Source: Pycnopodia helianthoides | Lineage: Eukaryota; Echinodermata; Asteroidea; Forcipulatida; Asteriidae | Direction: 5' to 3' | Length of the DNA: 64,000 bases | Assembly: GCA_032158295.1 (NCBI GenBank) | Contig: CM063247.1 | Span: forward strand, 10,668,675 to 10,732,674 | Shown: positions 12,728-25,848 of the stretch, in pieces | How positions within the stretch are numbered: position 1 is the stretch's first letter | How the letters are laid out: each line of letters opens with the position of its first letter | The notes under the pieces: generated by a model | Seen by the model: only the letters and a program-made list of their open reading frames with translations | Database searches by the model: none | Told to the model about the DNA's origin: nothing | Position numbers and translations under genes: made by a program

Positions 12728-13116
12728 TTAAAGGAACATTACAGAATTGGTATTTGCTAACAAAACAGTTGCTGGCAGTGTAAGCACTTTATGTAATCCA
12801 CCATACTTACAAACCTGTAGAAGTTTGAGATCGATCTGCCATCTGGGTCACGAGAAAATAGTGAAAAACCGATTACACATTTGCATGAAATCATATAGAT
12901 TCAAAAAATGAATAAATCGCTCACTGAGCGATAAACTCCAATCGGAAAATTAGTTTATTCATTTCTCATCAAATATGGCATTTCAGACATAAATATTTCA
13001 AGGGATGTTTTCTACTATCATCATCATCATTAGACCGTGTAAGTTTTATGTAAATCTGTGATCAAAAAGTATATTTTACAAGTCGTTTTCTTATCAATTC
13101 TGTAATGTTCCTTTAA
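12728..13116. mobile_element. MITE family A, copy 2 (inverted)
   Basis: Same TIRs and TTAA flanks as copy 1 but in the opposite orientation, together with about 135 bp of flanking sequence that is also shared and inverted (13117-13250 matches 1-134). Confidence 0.85.
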
Positions 13117-13870
13117 GTGCATCGCCAGCTCGTTGAATGTTTAGTCAGAGCAGATACGGTACGTCACTTGTCACTGGTCGAGGTCTTCAAAACGCTGCAC
13201 GGCTCGGTTTCAAGACAATTATTGTCAATACAGTGACTTGCATCGTGACATCACACTTTGCTTATTAGCAATTGTAGAAAAATACATCTTAAACAGCTAC
13301 TTGAGCGAACAAATTGTTAGCGAGAAAGCTACTTAAACTTGCTTATAATGTGTTTGTTTATCATATAAATGTAGTTTTGATATTCTTATTAATATAAATA
13401 AATTAGGCCCCAACCTCAATGTTTTGAAAAATGACAATACTTTGACGTCATTTGTGTGATGTTTTTTTAATTTTTTATACCTCCTTGTTGCGCAAAGCGG
13501 CTATACAAAATGAAGCTCCCACAACTTAATGACGTATAGGCCTAACAGGGCTTTTCGCGAATTTTTCTGAAATGCACCGGACAAGGGTATTCAAATTGAA
13601 TACTTCTTACAAACAATTAAAATCTGTAAAATCTCATGTGAACCCACAAAATGAATGAATTTTACCAAAATCCTTTGTTGCCGTTTTCGTTTTAGACGGT
13701 CTCTAAGATCAACCTTTGGTGCTTTCAGAAATCGAGCCAAGGGCTGTTACCATCGTGCCCGAACTGATTTTGTTGGTGACTGATTACAACGTGCATCATG
13801 TTTTCTTTACTGTCGTTCATTATCTTTTTCCTATGTGATTTCGTTTTAAAATGTTTCTGCCTTTATCATG

Positions 13871-13892
13871 TTTTTTTGTAATATTCCTTTAA
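13871..13892. mobile_element. MITE family A, end fragment
   Basis: Only the last 20 or so bases of the element (TGTAATATTCCTTTAA) remain, joined to the same flank (GCTTGATTTCAAAACGGTT) that follows copy 1 at 533. Confidence 0.7.
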
Positions 13893-14460
13893 GCTTGATT
13901 TCAAAACGGTTCATTGAACAAACTGACAATTTCTTATTATTGAACTGATGGAAAAATTACTCACGCTAGAGCATACCAATCCATTAACATTATTATTAAC
14001 ATTTATGTTTCGGTCAGTGATCCAGTGTTTAATTAACGTTCGTTTTCTGAACCCATCTCTATGACTGAACGTTATTAAATTATTTTGTTACTCAGCGGTC
14101 CGTTTAAATTGTCTTCCTACAAACGGTTAAAAAAAACCAAGAATAATAACAATATAGCCCACCTAATTAAGAACCGTCGAAGGTAGTTTTATTATTTACG
14201 TGCGTTCTCTGAACCCTTCTTAATGACTTAACATTATCGGATCCAGTTGTTGTTCAGCCGTCCGTTTTGAATGTCTCCCAACAAACGTTCAAACAAAATA
14301 TAAACAAAAAAATAGGTTTTTCTCCTTGGTGTAAAAGGCACAGACCGTTCTGACGTTTCAGAAAATAACGAATTTCATTGGTCCAATTTGCGAACTATCT
14401 TGATCAATCTTGGCTGTTATAAAGTGAGACACAGATACATATTTTGTTTTAATAAAGCAC

Positions 14461-14533
14461 CTTTTGTGTGTATTAAAAAGTAAAACTGAAGTAACAATAG
14501 TAAATGGAAAATTGAAGATTGTGCATTTGACAT
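14461..14533 (-). CDS. Possible signal-peptide exon of discoidin gene 1
   Basis: ATG at 14533-14531 opens MSNAQSSIFHLLLLLQFYFL followed by IHTK, a good hydrophobic leader. It ends at a weak donor G|GTGCTT in phase 1, exactly the phase needed by the exon at 12568. The intervening 1.9 kb contains a MITE and a rearranged duplication, so this remains speculative. Confidence 0.25.
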
Positions 14534-14595
14534 GCTGATTTTTTTGTTCGTTAGATTACTCATATTAGTAGAGTCTGGGCTCGTAAGGACACGCT

Positions 14596-14941
14596 TTAAA
14601 GGCAGGGTATACTTTTGGTAATTACTGTACAAGTGAATTACCATAATGACTTGGTAAGGAGCACTGAAGAGCTCTTGATAGTATAAAACATTTTGAAAAA
14701 CGACCCCCTTTGAAGTAGTGTAGTTTTGAGAAAGAGGTAATTTTCACCCCAAAACTTTGAAACAGAGAAAGGCTTTAGGCATGAAGCCTTTTTCAGTCAT
14801 CTTAAAGCACACAATTCTACGCAACAAGGGTGTTTTTCTTTCAGTATTACACTGGTGTGTTATTTTATGCATCATGTTGGGCTACACCAAGTGAGGATAC
14901 ATGTCTTTGACAATATTATCAAAAGCGTACCCTACCTTTAA
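14596..14941. mobile_element. MITE family B, subfamily copy
   Basis: TTAA flanks and ends AGGCAGGGTATACTTTTGG and AAAGCGTACCCTACCT. The region 820-894 holds only its right end, showing an internal deletion in the other copy of this duplicated segment. Confidence 0.7.
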
Positions 14942-15281
14942 GACACTCGCCGGCAAATTCATTCTTTAGTAACAAATTGATGTATAAAGCTGATGATATG
15001 CTTTTAATTTCTTGACGAATTTCTTTAGAAACCATGATGGTAATCTGAAGTCACTTCTCAGTAGAGTTTCAGGGATTGCAACCCAGGGAAAAAGTTTCAA
15101 TGTGCGTGCGTTTGAAGTGAGCAGGTAAGAGTGTTAAACATTCGCTATGTAGAATTTTCCCAACTTCAGGAAAACTAATGAGACAGCCTCATGACTGAAC
15201 GGCTAAATGAAGTGAATACAAAGTTTCACGTGTAAAGAGGACAGCATCGTGAAGGGGTAAATTTGAGGGCTAAGCCTGTGG

Positions 15282-15352
15282 TCTATTTGCCGGTGGTCTA
15301 TTTGCCGGTGGTCTATTTGCCGGTGGTATATTTGCCGGTGGTCCTTTGCCCC
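15282..15352 (+). repeat. 15-bp minisatellite
   Basis: Four to five units of GGTCTATTTGCCGGT, the last ones diverged. Confidence 0.85.
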
Positions 15353-16415
15353 TGGTCCGTGGTCTGCGTAAAGTCCAAAACACGGAGTATTGGTGATTTC
15401 AGCTGAACGTAAAATTGTCTTTTCCCACTAAAAAATTCAGTAAGTCAGAGCTTGTATGGAGGTAGATTCCGTGAACTTTCAGCAAACGTGAATTTAGACA
15501 CAAATAAATCTCTCACACAAACTGACATGACAAGATCATTCCAAGTGGAAATTAATTAAACAAATAATCCCACAATGTTCAGTAAAACTAATTTAAATGA
15601 ATGTTTTTTAAATAAGTACATCCATTGTTGGGGATAAAAACTTCATAGGCTCCCGAACATTGATCTCATAATAACATAATTTATTGAGGCATGTTCCTTC
15701 TCATTATTCGGTATAAAACAAGCACTACAAATTACCCCCCAAAAGGGAATAAGAGTAATGATTGAACGTGTATGCTCTAAATAATTTGTTTTGGAGATAA
15801 TGCATTAGGGCCATTCATTTTGTACTCAACATGTCACTGCCCAAACCAAACTTCGCTATCACAATCAGGTAGTTAAAAACTGTGTTATAATCTCATGATT
15901 AATCTAGAGGGTCTGCGTTGTCACAAAACGCTAAGTTCATTTTAAAATGACTTCAACACATTATTGCCATAGTAATCATTTATACTGCGACATCACACTT
16001 TTCTAGCAATTATAAAAATACAATTAAGAATAAACAAATGTCGAGGTCAATTTTTGTTTTGAAAGAGTCCTTATGGAAGTGTAGAATAGTAAAACAGTAA
16101 CGATATGTATTCGCTGTGTTTTTAGACAAAACAATTAATCAAATTATTCACTACTTTACTCATCGAACTGGTGTAACACTTGCATTCTACTGCCAGGCTG
16201 ATGAAGTAGCCACACTCCCATGTTTGGAGAAAACCGCTTTGTTAACACGGTCCGCCATTTTAAATCACCAACACTATTTTTTATAATGATAGGCTTAACT
16301 TAAGTTTACCTAAATTGGACAACCACACATGTCCTTAATGAATCATAATTTAACAAAATATTTCTTCCTAATTAAGTATTGCTTAAGTTTCCCCTAATTG
16401 ATTTTGTATTCTTTA

Positions 16416-17668
16416 TTAGCTGTTCGGCAATCAGCCAAAGACCTATAGACCTTATGCACATGACGTCATTTGAGTAGGGCGCCCTCGGCTGGAGGTCAAA
16501 AGAAGGCTACTCATTGGCCGTTTCTGTGCGCCGCGCGTACTTAGATGTGCGTTTTCCAGTGTTACGTCATCTTTTTACCTCTAAGATGGCGGCGTGGTGA
16601 CGTCAATGCATGAGGTCAGGTTATTGTTCAGGTTTTTTTTCTACCACCTCTTCTTCTTCTCCCTAAACCTTCTCATCAAGATTTCGCAAAAAGTGAAAGT
16701 TGCACAGACTTGAAACTTGGCATATACTTGAACCCTAACATGAAGACGGCACTTGTATAATGACGTCATTATGACGCCATTTGCTTTTTGCTGTAGTTTC
16801 GGCAATTTAGAAGCTACGATTGTCTTAAGCATCTGATAGATCAAGACTGGGGGAAAATTTCAAAAAGTGAACGCCAAAATTGTATGACCGTTACATCTGG
16901 TCGTGCCGGAAGGTCAAAGTTTGCTTTTGGTTTTGTTTTTCTTACAAGAAATCATTTTCCGGGTTTATCTACAGCATAAATCAAGATTGTAATTGAATTA
17001 AACATTGTAACTCATCGGACAAATGAACCTCAACATCAAGACGACACAAACTTCATGACGTCATGATGACGCCATCAGGTATTGAATTACATTAAATCAA
17101 AGTTAAATATATAAAACAATTCATAACTCCTGAACCACATGTTGAATATTTACAATCTACACATCATCGAAAAGGTCTTTGAAAGGTTAACATAACACTA
17201 CGCACAGTGTGACCCCATTTGACATCGACTTCTGGTTCAAACTGGAAATTTAACTTTTCAAAAATTCCCATCTTAAGAACTACTTATAATTTTAGCATAA
17301 GTTTTGCATCAGGCTGATAGATCTGTGAGCTCCTGAACCACACATAAGATTTGTATAATCATGGAGGAAGGAAATACAAGTATAATCTATACATCATCAG
17401 AAGGGTATTTGAAGACTTAACAATCGCTACATAAAGTGTGACTTCTGGTTCAAACCGAAAGTTGGACTTTAATGTTTAAAAAATTCAGTACCCACACGAA
17501 AGTTCCACACTTAGCACATACTTAGCAATCTCAATGTCTGGATTAGAAATAATGACGTCGCGATGACGTCGTGGTGACGTCATGTTGACGTCGCGATGAC
17601 ATCATCAACCAAACGTGGTCTTTAATTGTCCAAAATTGATTTTTAAATCATTTATTTCGAACTATTTA
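16416..17668 (-). mobile_element. CRE/ETS-motif repeat, Helitron-like 3' end at 16416
   Basis: The minus-strand end is ...GCCGAACAGCTAA followed by T. TTC-rich tract at 16645-16665, repeated TGACGTCA, then GACATCGACTTCTGGTTCAA and similar blocks. It has internal modules of a few hundred bases with the same order of motifs. Confidence 0.5.
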
Positions 17669-18830
17669 TTAGGTGTTCGGCATTCAGCCGAAAACCTATT
17701 CTTATGGTACTATTATTTTCCCCCACCTTTTCTTCTTCCCCCTGAACATTCTGATCAAGTTTTCACAAAAAGTAAAGTTTGGACCTTGAAACTTAACATG
17801 TACGTAGATCTTAGTGTGTAGACGAAACCGCAACTTTTTTGAGATGATGACGTCATCGATGACGTCATTTTAATGAAAACCGTTAATATTTTAGATGTGT
17901 CGAAAATTCATATTTTGAAAACCATGATAGCTACAGACAATAGCGTGATATGAAAGCTCTTGAGGATCTCTCTTTATATCTTACATAGAGTCAGACCCCA
18001 TTTGACATTTACTTCCGGTCAATACCGGAAGTGCTTTGCAATTTAAAATTGTAAGTGTCTGGCAAGGGTCAGTAAGAAATTATTGAACTGGCGACGTCAT
18101 AAATTCAAGAGCACCCTTTAGCGGCAGGTTTGAAACAGTTCAAAATACATTTTTACAAGATGTCTGGAACGAAGTTTTTGTTAACCGTATTTTGGTAACT
18201 ACGTATAACAATAACGTTTACTTTTTGTCAAATTTCAACCACTTATTACATTGAGAATAAAACAAGCTAAAATCAGAGTTTTTCTTGCAACAGGCTTGGA
18301 AGGTAGTATACATAAATTATGGAGTGACGTCTTCATGGCGTCATCGATTGTTGTCATACTACCATAAATGTAGAGTTTTACAAGATATATATACACAGAG
18401 CAACAATGGTGTTCATTAAGCTGAAACCTTACATGTATTCAAGCTTGGATGTGTTACATCCAAAATGTTAGGTAACGTCAGGATGACGTCATCATGTGTT
18501 ACCTGACGTCACCTTAAAGGTAGTTGTCAAGGCTTTAAATGTACCGGTTACATACCAAAATATATATGAAACCATAGTTGAAACATACAATGTGTTTAAA
18601 CCACATAAAGGTTATTGAAGTATTGCACACATCTTATAAATAGTGTAACCCTATGTAAACTTTACTTCCGTCATAATCCAAACTGTCATATCTCAAACTT
18701 TAAACTTACATGTATTTAGATCTTAGTGTGTAGATAAAACCATAATGTTGGGGGATGATGACGTCATCATGAGGTTATAGCGTGTGGACTATGTGCCCTC
18801 TTAATGAAGTTGTTTGTAGATTGGGTACAT
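17669..18830 (-). mobile_element. CRE/ETS-motif repeat, Helitron-like 3' end at 17669
   Basis: The minus-strand end is TTCGGCTGAATGCCGAACACCTAA followed by T, with a six-base stem. The interior has several TGACGTCA sites and TTTGACATTTACTTCCGGTC. It abuts the copy ending at 17668. Confidence 0.55.
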
Positions 18831-20989
18831 CAAATGATAGGAAAGACCCAAATCTATGAGCTGCTGTTTAACTGATAGCTCAATTAAAAGACTAATAGGT
18901 CTTTATAAATCCACAATAAAATCAATAAAAAAGTACCACGGGCTGTCTAACTGTTTGGACAACGAGACATCTCGCGGCTAAACTGTCTTTACCCACAATT
19001 TTGTTGGTTACTTGTGAGTGCGCAGGAGCAACAATAAAAATGATCCACATGAACGATTGATTGCCTTGGTCTTGCCACCGCGTACCGATGACTAACTAGT
19101 TTTATTTTTATGTTACTTTATTTTTCTCCAAACACAAGCTGGTGAACGTTTCCTCCTACCACATGTTATGGCTGGGCGGTCCAGTGGCTAAAATGTTTAA
19201 AAGCTAATAATGTTTTAAATTTGTTACTTACATGAGTTGATTTATATGCTCAAGTTGGTCCTTTATAAGGGGATACTTGCAGGCTAAGGGGTCGAGTGGA
19301 TATAAGGAATCATAGTTGTCGCTTTATCGGGAAGGGTACAATGTCAATGCAGTATGAGTGATAGCACAAGATAAAAGTGTCTTTGTGTACAACCACATCA
19401 TCCTTCTTGTTTTGCAAGGTTGACCTTTTAGACAATAGTTTAGATACACATGATATACTGAACAAAAGGGGCTCAGTTTGTAGGTAACTTATTTGAACAG
19501 TCATTACACTATCGGAGTGTAAAATGTTTAATGAGGGGATTACGACATCTTAAAGCCAATGGTTGCTTCAAATATTGTTCACGTTACTATAATAGAAAAA
19601 CAATCAAGATGTTACCGAAATACCCGTAACATTCATAGCCAGATTTAAATTTCAGCGTAATGCTCAGGGAACAAAATGACAATTTATCAACCACGATATG
19701 ACATCAACCTAAACTTTTTCACAACAAATTAGATTTTAAAATCAACAAATTATATGTATCAAACAGAACGATAAAAATGTACAAACATAATTGGCACCAA
19801 TTTTATAGTCAAAATAAATACAATTAGTAAGATACAAGCCATTGAAGATATTTTGTTCCCTCAAAATAATATTTATAGGGAAGGAAATAATATTTTAAGG
19901 GAAAACAACTATTCAAGGTAATTAAATGATATTTCGAGGGAACGAAAACATATTTCGGGGATATGAAATGATTTCGGAATTGAATTTTTGTTTCGGGAAT
20001 GAAATAATATTTTGAGGTATCAAAACAATATTTTGAGGAAACGAAGTAACATTTCGAGGGAATGAAATATTAATTTTTTTTAAATTTTGTTTTTACCTTT
20101 CATTATTTTTTCCCTTTCCCTATAGGGGCTCTGTACTGCTGAGCATGTGTAGGAATGGAGGCAAAGTTTACATATTGCTGCAAGATTACAATTCTGACTT
20201 TCAGTACGGTAATGTTTTGTTTCATTTTGAAACAACTCAGTGCGAAGAATCTCTTAGGTACGACTCCGTGCATTATGTGCAGTTTCATGCAGTTTTTCAT
20301 GACTCCATCCGATATTCATTAATGCACACACAGTACAAACGTATATCTAGCTGGTAAGACGTTGACATGCATGTTATTGTCAAATGTAATCAATGATTTA
20401 TGGTAATAATGTTAAACGAGTGGTCGACTATTTTCCACATTAATGATGCATACAACATTATAATAAGTAATTGTAATAAACCATTGTTTTGTTTCACTGA
20501 AGTGTCATTACGGGTGGTTATTGAATTGGCGTTTGATTACGTTTGACACCTTGTAGGGAGGGCACCATTAAACAATGTCCTAAAACAGTGGATTTCGTTT
20601 CTAAAAAGCGTAAGGTGCACGCTAACACTTGTTTCACCATTGCACTTAATTGTTTTGATTAAACGTGTAATTATTGCTTATTAAATGACTTCTTAATTAA
20701 ACTTGACACTGTTGATGTGTTTCAAAAGTATGAAATTCTCATTCAGCGGACAATAGCCCTTTAATCCCCGAAGAAATTTTGGTTGCACACCAAATTTGTT
20801 TCTAATCAAATTTTATTTTGTTTAAACCAAACTGCTGACCTCTCAATGTTTGACCCTTTCTAAGCGAAGATGGCAGCACTAAAATTTTCTTAAGTATTGG
20901 ATTTTGATTAAGCACAGTGTAAGGTACACATTGACACATGTTTCATCCTTGCACTCAAAGTTTTGTTTAAACGTGTAATTTGAGCTTAT
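18831..20989. other. Intergenic stretch with a degenerate tandem tract
   Basis: 19855-20070 holds about nine loose units of GAAATAATATTTTGAGGGAA type. 19085-19195 resembles 24215-24335 (AACACAAGCTGGTGA and GGCGGTCCAGTGGCTAA). No gene signal. Confidence 0.55.
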
Positions 20990-22160
20990 TAAGGGCCTTC
21001 TGGTGATGTGTAGATTGTTCAAATATTAAAGTTCAACTTTCGGTTTGAACCGGAAGTCAAGGTCAAATGGGGTCACACTCTGTGTAGCGTTTTTTGGTTT
21101 TATAAGACCTTCCACAAGATGCAGCGATCGTAAACATCCAATGTGTGGTTCAGGAGTTATGAATTTGTCAAATATAGATGGATTATCTTTGGGATGTTGA
21201 ATGTATTCGTAGAGTACATCTACGCTGCACGCGTACGCTGTACATGTACACTAAACTTGATACATTTACAAAGTACATGTAAATGGTGTGGAAGGTAACC
21301 TTGTGGTTTATGACTGTATATGTGTGTTAGGGCACTATCGTGCGTTATCAATGTTGGTCAACAGATACTTGCGCTTTAACGTCCGGTTTCGACCAGATGT
21401 AAATGTTAAAATGTTGTCCCTTTAAAATGTTGTCCCTTTGAAAATTTAAACTTCCGGTTTGAACCGGAAGTCGAAATCAAATGTGGCCACACTGTGTGTG
21501 GCGTTTGTTCACTTATTAGAGACCTTTTCGACGATGTGTAGATTGTAAATATCCAACATGTGGTCCAGGAGAGATTTTGTTAAATAATAAGATTTGATTT
21601 AATGTAATTCAATACTGATGACGTAATCATGACGTCATGAAGTTTGTGTCGTTTTTCATGTTGAGGTTTAATTGTCTGATGAGTTTTAACGTTCAATTCA
21701 ATTTTAAATCTTGAGTTATGCTGTAGATAAACCTCGAAAATGATTATTTGAAGAAAAAACCTGAAAGCAAACTTTGACCTTCCGGTGCGACCAGAAGTAA
21801 AGGTCATACGATTTTGGCGATAACGTTTTCTTGATCTATCAGATTCCCATTTAAGAACATCACAGCTTTCAAATTGCCGATACTACAGTAACAAGCAAAT
21901 GGTCATTTTCAACCTTAAAACCCTTGTAATTTGCCACCTGCTGACGGTAAAATGTCGTCACCAGTTCAATGTGACATCACTCACGAACACCTGTGTGTTT
22001 GTGTTTGTGTAGTTCTTCAAGTGCCGTTTTTATACCAAGTTTCAAGTCTTTACGATTTTTACTTTTTGCGAAATATTGATGAGAAGGGTCAGGGTGAAGG
22101 AAGAAGACGGGGAAAACAGAACAGTAACAATACGTTTTCGGAAGATCGCCGAACACCTAA
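20990..22160 (+). mobile_element. CRE/ETS-motif repeat in plus orientation
   Basis: Ends GATCGCCGAACACCTAA at 22160, followed by T, the mirror image of the copies at 16416 and 17669. The interior includes two copies of a CCGGTTTGAACCGGAAGTC palindrome and TGACGTCATGAAG. Confidence 0.55.
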
Positions 22161-23499
22161 TAGAGAATAGCAAATCTATTTGGGGAAACTTAAAGGGACA
22201 CACCGGCTTACTGTTTTAGTGAAAACATTTAGTGATGTGGAATCACAGACAATAATTTTTAGATGGTTTTTGTATTAAAAAATCATCAAAATATCACGTA
22301 AGTTAACGACAAATGTGAAAAAACGCGAATAGTACAGTAGTAAATAATTTGATTAAGTGTTTGTTTTGTCAAAAAATCCAGCAATTACATACATGTTCTA
22401 CACTTCCATAGGGACTCTTTCAAAATAAAATTAATTTGACCTCAACATTTTTATTCTTAGTTGTAACTTTTAAAGAACCTCTGCAAGTCTTGTGCGTGTT
22501 CGAACTTCCGGCCGAGACCATTGTTGTCCCAACCACAAGGAATTTTACGTTGGGGAGTTTTTGTTTCGTCAATTATTTTAGCTTAACGTAGTTTATGGCC
22601 ATGGAAATTATATATATGTTGTTGGGAATGTAATACTAAGTGATAACAAACATGAAAGTGAAATCAATTCAATGAAATAACGAAGAAAAAACTAGGAGAA
22701 TTAAAATTGATCTCAACTTCCGGTTACTTGCAAAAAAAATTAAGATTGTTTGCTCACCTGATAGTGAAACTTATATGTAAACGCTTGTTTTGGTCGCGCG
22801 ATGATAATCGCCAGACGCTGTAATTTCCAGACGCTAAGTATTTTCATTGCAGTCAATTGCTCGTGACGTTTCGGTGACAAACATTTATAATAGTTTCTTA
22901 TCCATGGGTTTGGGGAAAAAATTGTTTTTGAATAATTTATGTTAACTTTTTAGCTGCCATTTTGAAATTTTAAGGTTATGGCAACCACTTTTACTTGTAA
23001 AGGTTGCCCTTATTTAAGGTTTTTTTTTAAGGGTCGAAGGTATAACAAACTGTACATTTTTGGAATCCTCATGACTAGACGAGTAATTTGATACGCATTC
23101 CGACAAGAATGGAATATATTTGAATTTTGACCCCTGCTTGACCTTTGTTGACCCCTCCCGGAAATGCCTGACATTTTCAAGGGGGCAGCCCAAGTCAAAA
23201 TTGTTCGGTATTCGTCAGGGAACACAAAAACACTTTCAAACCTTTGTTCCCAGAATTTGGTCACGGGACCTACAGGCTGGTCTCCTACCACGCTGTATAC
23301 ATGTGCACTAAACTCACGTCTACATGTGTTTTAATAGCACACTATTGTGCATTAACATCGGGGTCAGCACATAATTGCGCTGTAACGTCAGGTGTTGACA
23401 GGATGTAGGGTCAAAATGTTTTCATCATTGTGCTTAAAGTTTGAGGAGGCTAAAAGGTGAACAACCTTATGCAAAAATGCGCTGAAATAATAAGTAGTT

Positions 23500-24835
23500 C
23501 TTGATGTATGAATTTTTGAAATTTGTAACTTGCGGTTTTAACCGGAAGTCCAGGTCAAATGTCGTCATGCTCTGTGTAGCGTTTGTTTAAACCTAAATAC
23601 CTTTCCGTTTATGCATAGGTTGTAAAAATCCAACAGGTGGTTCATCAGTTACAACCAAAACAAATTTCACTTTTATTTAATGTAATTCAATCCCTGATGA
23701 CGTCATTATGACATCATCAAGTTTGTGTCGTCTTGATATTAACCCTCTAGTCCCTGCACCGCCCAAGTTTGCTGAATTTGTTTTCAGTTTATCAAGACTC
23801 TTGCACAAAATTGCAAGAAACTTGGTTCAAATTTTAAAATATACCCAAGGCTTATTAGGCCCATACTATTACGAAAACAGTGTTTTGACCTTTTCGTTAA
23901 TATTGTCATATAATAATTACAGCTTATTTCAATTGGGCAAGTGATAAGCCCTCTGGGAACAATTATTTTTAGCGCAATACACAATAGACCTTTGTGAAGG
24001 CTTTTAGTGGCATCAATTGCTCATAGTGATTAATTGCATAGGCATTATAGTTTTTCACAGTATCATCATGGTGAAAGAAAACTACATTTTGAGCTACCAA
24101 TTAGTGTGTGGTGTTGATGAGAGGTACAATTACGTAATTATCATTAGGGTTAATATTTAGCAAGGCAACTGTGAAAGGGGGAAATTAAAAATTAGTGTCA
24201 TTGACTAGACCGAAAAAGTTCATTTTGATGGATAGTTTTAATTCTCCAAAAAAACACAAGCTGGTGAGCGATTTCTCCTACCGCGCGTGTACAGTGTACT
24301 GCTTTGGGCGGCTGGGCGGTCCAGTGGCTAATGGGTTAAGGTTCAATTTTCTGATGAGGTTTAATGTTCGATTCACTTTCAATCTTAAGTTATGCTGTTT
24401 ATAAGCCTGGAAAAAAATGTTTTGAAGAAGAAAACCAAAGGCAAACTTTATGGTCAAACGATTTCGGCGTTAACTTGTCTAATGTTGCCCCAGTCTTGAT
24501 CAGATGCCCAATTATATACACCATATATCTGTTAAATTCAATGAAATATATCGATTGGCAAATGGTCATTTTTAAAACTTAAAAACCTTGGTTTCGACAC
24601 CTGATGACGTCATCATGACGTCATTGTTTAAGTGCTACCTTTATGTTTAAGTATATGCCAAGTATCAAGGTTCAATTCAATTTCAATCTTGAGTTATGCG
24701 ACATGTCAAGAATAGTTCCGTGGAAAAAGAAAAAGAGGAAAACGATTCTGAAGAAGAGAAAAACTAGAAAATACAAGAGGTGTTCGTGCACATATAACAC
24801 GAACAACTTAACTGTGTGAAAAATATCGGGAGGCA
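23500..24835 (+). mobile_element. CRE/ETS-motif repeat, divergent end
   Basis: Same modules as 20990-22160 (TGACGTCATTATGACATCAT, TGACGTCATCATGACGTCAT). The 3' end has a different hairpin, GGTGTTCGTG with CACGAACAACTTAA. An unrelated segment with GGCGGTCCAGTGGCTAA sits inside. Confidence 0.45.
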
Positions 24836-24954
24836 CTTATTGTTCCCTTGGGCTTAACACCTCCGAACTGTAATAACAATAAATGACAATATTAAAGAAA
24901 AGGACGAATACTGTACTTGGGTATCTTTTGAAATTTAAACCACGATTCTAGTAA

Positions 24955-25190
24955 CTTACTGCAAGAGTCTTGTAAACTAAATATTTAGCCTGTTTTAGGC
25001 TAATTTATTGCAGTAATGAGGCTAATTTACTGCAAGAGTCTTGAAAACTAAATATTGGGCATGTTTTAGGCTAATTTACTGTAAGAATTAGGCTAATTTA
25101 TTGCAGTAATTATGCAAATTTACTGCAAGGGGCTATTTTATTGCAGTAATTAGGCTAATTTACTGCAAGAGTCTTGAAAACTAAACATCA
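24955..25190 (+). repeat. Compound short tandem repeat
   Basis: Repeats of AGGCTAATTTACTGCAAGAG, TCTTGAAAACTAAA and TTATTGCAGTAAT blocks in mixed order. TTACTGCA and TGCAGTAA are inverted versions of each other. Confidence 0.7.
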
Positions 25191-25746
25191 GGCCTATAGT
25201 TCCAAGTTCACCGTTGAGTGCGGTATTTATCACCCAATTTCGCGGACAAAAACAACATTCGAAATTCCTCTTTTTATTATTAAAATTATTATTATTATTT
25301 TTTAAATTTTAATTAATAGCGTTAAAGTATAAAAAACCTATCATCTGTCCACTATAGTGTAAAAAAAACGTAGGTACAATGTAAAAATAAACGGTTGTCA
25401 TGGTAAAAGTAGATCCTCCGTCAAAATGTCTTAATGATCATGCCCCTAGAAAATATTTAGGGAAAGTCACAACGTTTTGTAGTGATCGACTCCGCTGTTA
25501 AAAGGTTCTGAGCAAAAACATAAAAGGGTCGGTACATTGAGCCCTCCCCCTTCACCCTCCTACGGTCCTAATATTGTTAGACCATGCAAGTTGAGACACA
25601 TTAAGTCAGAGTACTGTTGCTACAGTGATCCTTTCTAGAGACACACCCGAGGGACCCTGACAAGACGGTGATTATCTCGCAGACAAACTCATACCTAAAG
25701 CTAGTAACTATGAACTTTATAACAACGTCAGTACTTGTTCTCTTAC

Positions 25747-25848
25747 CTAAATAGGCGAGCGATACACCGAGGCCTTTTACACCATCCATGTTCATCTGAA
25801 ATGTGTGGAAAGAACCGCTTGTCGTGCCGCCGATAAGACCTAGTCGTA
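25747..25848 (-). pseudogene. Exon-like 102-base segment, copy 2
   Basis: The same segment as at 5982-6083, with one Asp to Gly change (IGGTTSGS) and the same GTAAGAG donor. Confidence 0.25.

Larger units (their letters stand above)
12728..16010. repeat. Rearranged copy of the window's first 1.3 kb
   Basis: 12728-13250 matches 1-532 inverted; 13893-16010 matches 533-1310 in direct orientation with insertions. 13251-13870 has no match. See findings for a possible inversion model. Confidence 0.75.
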
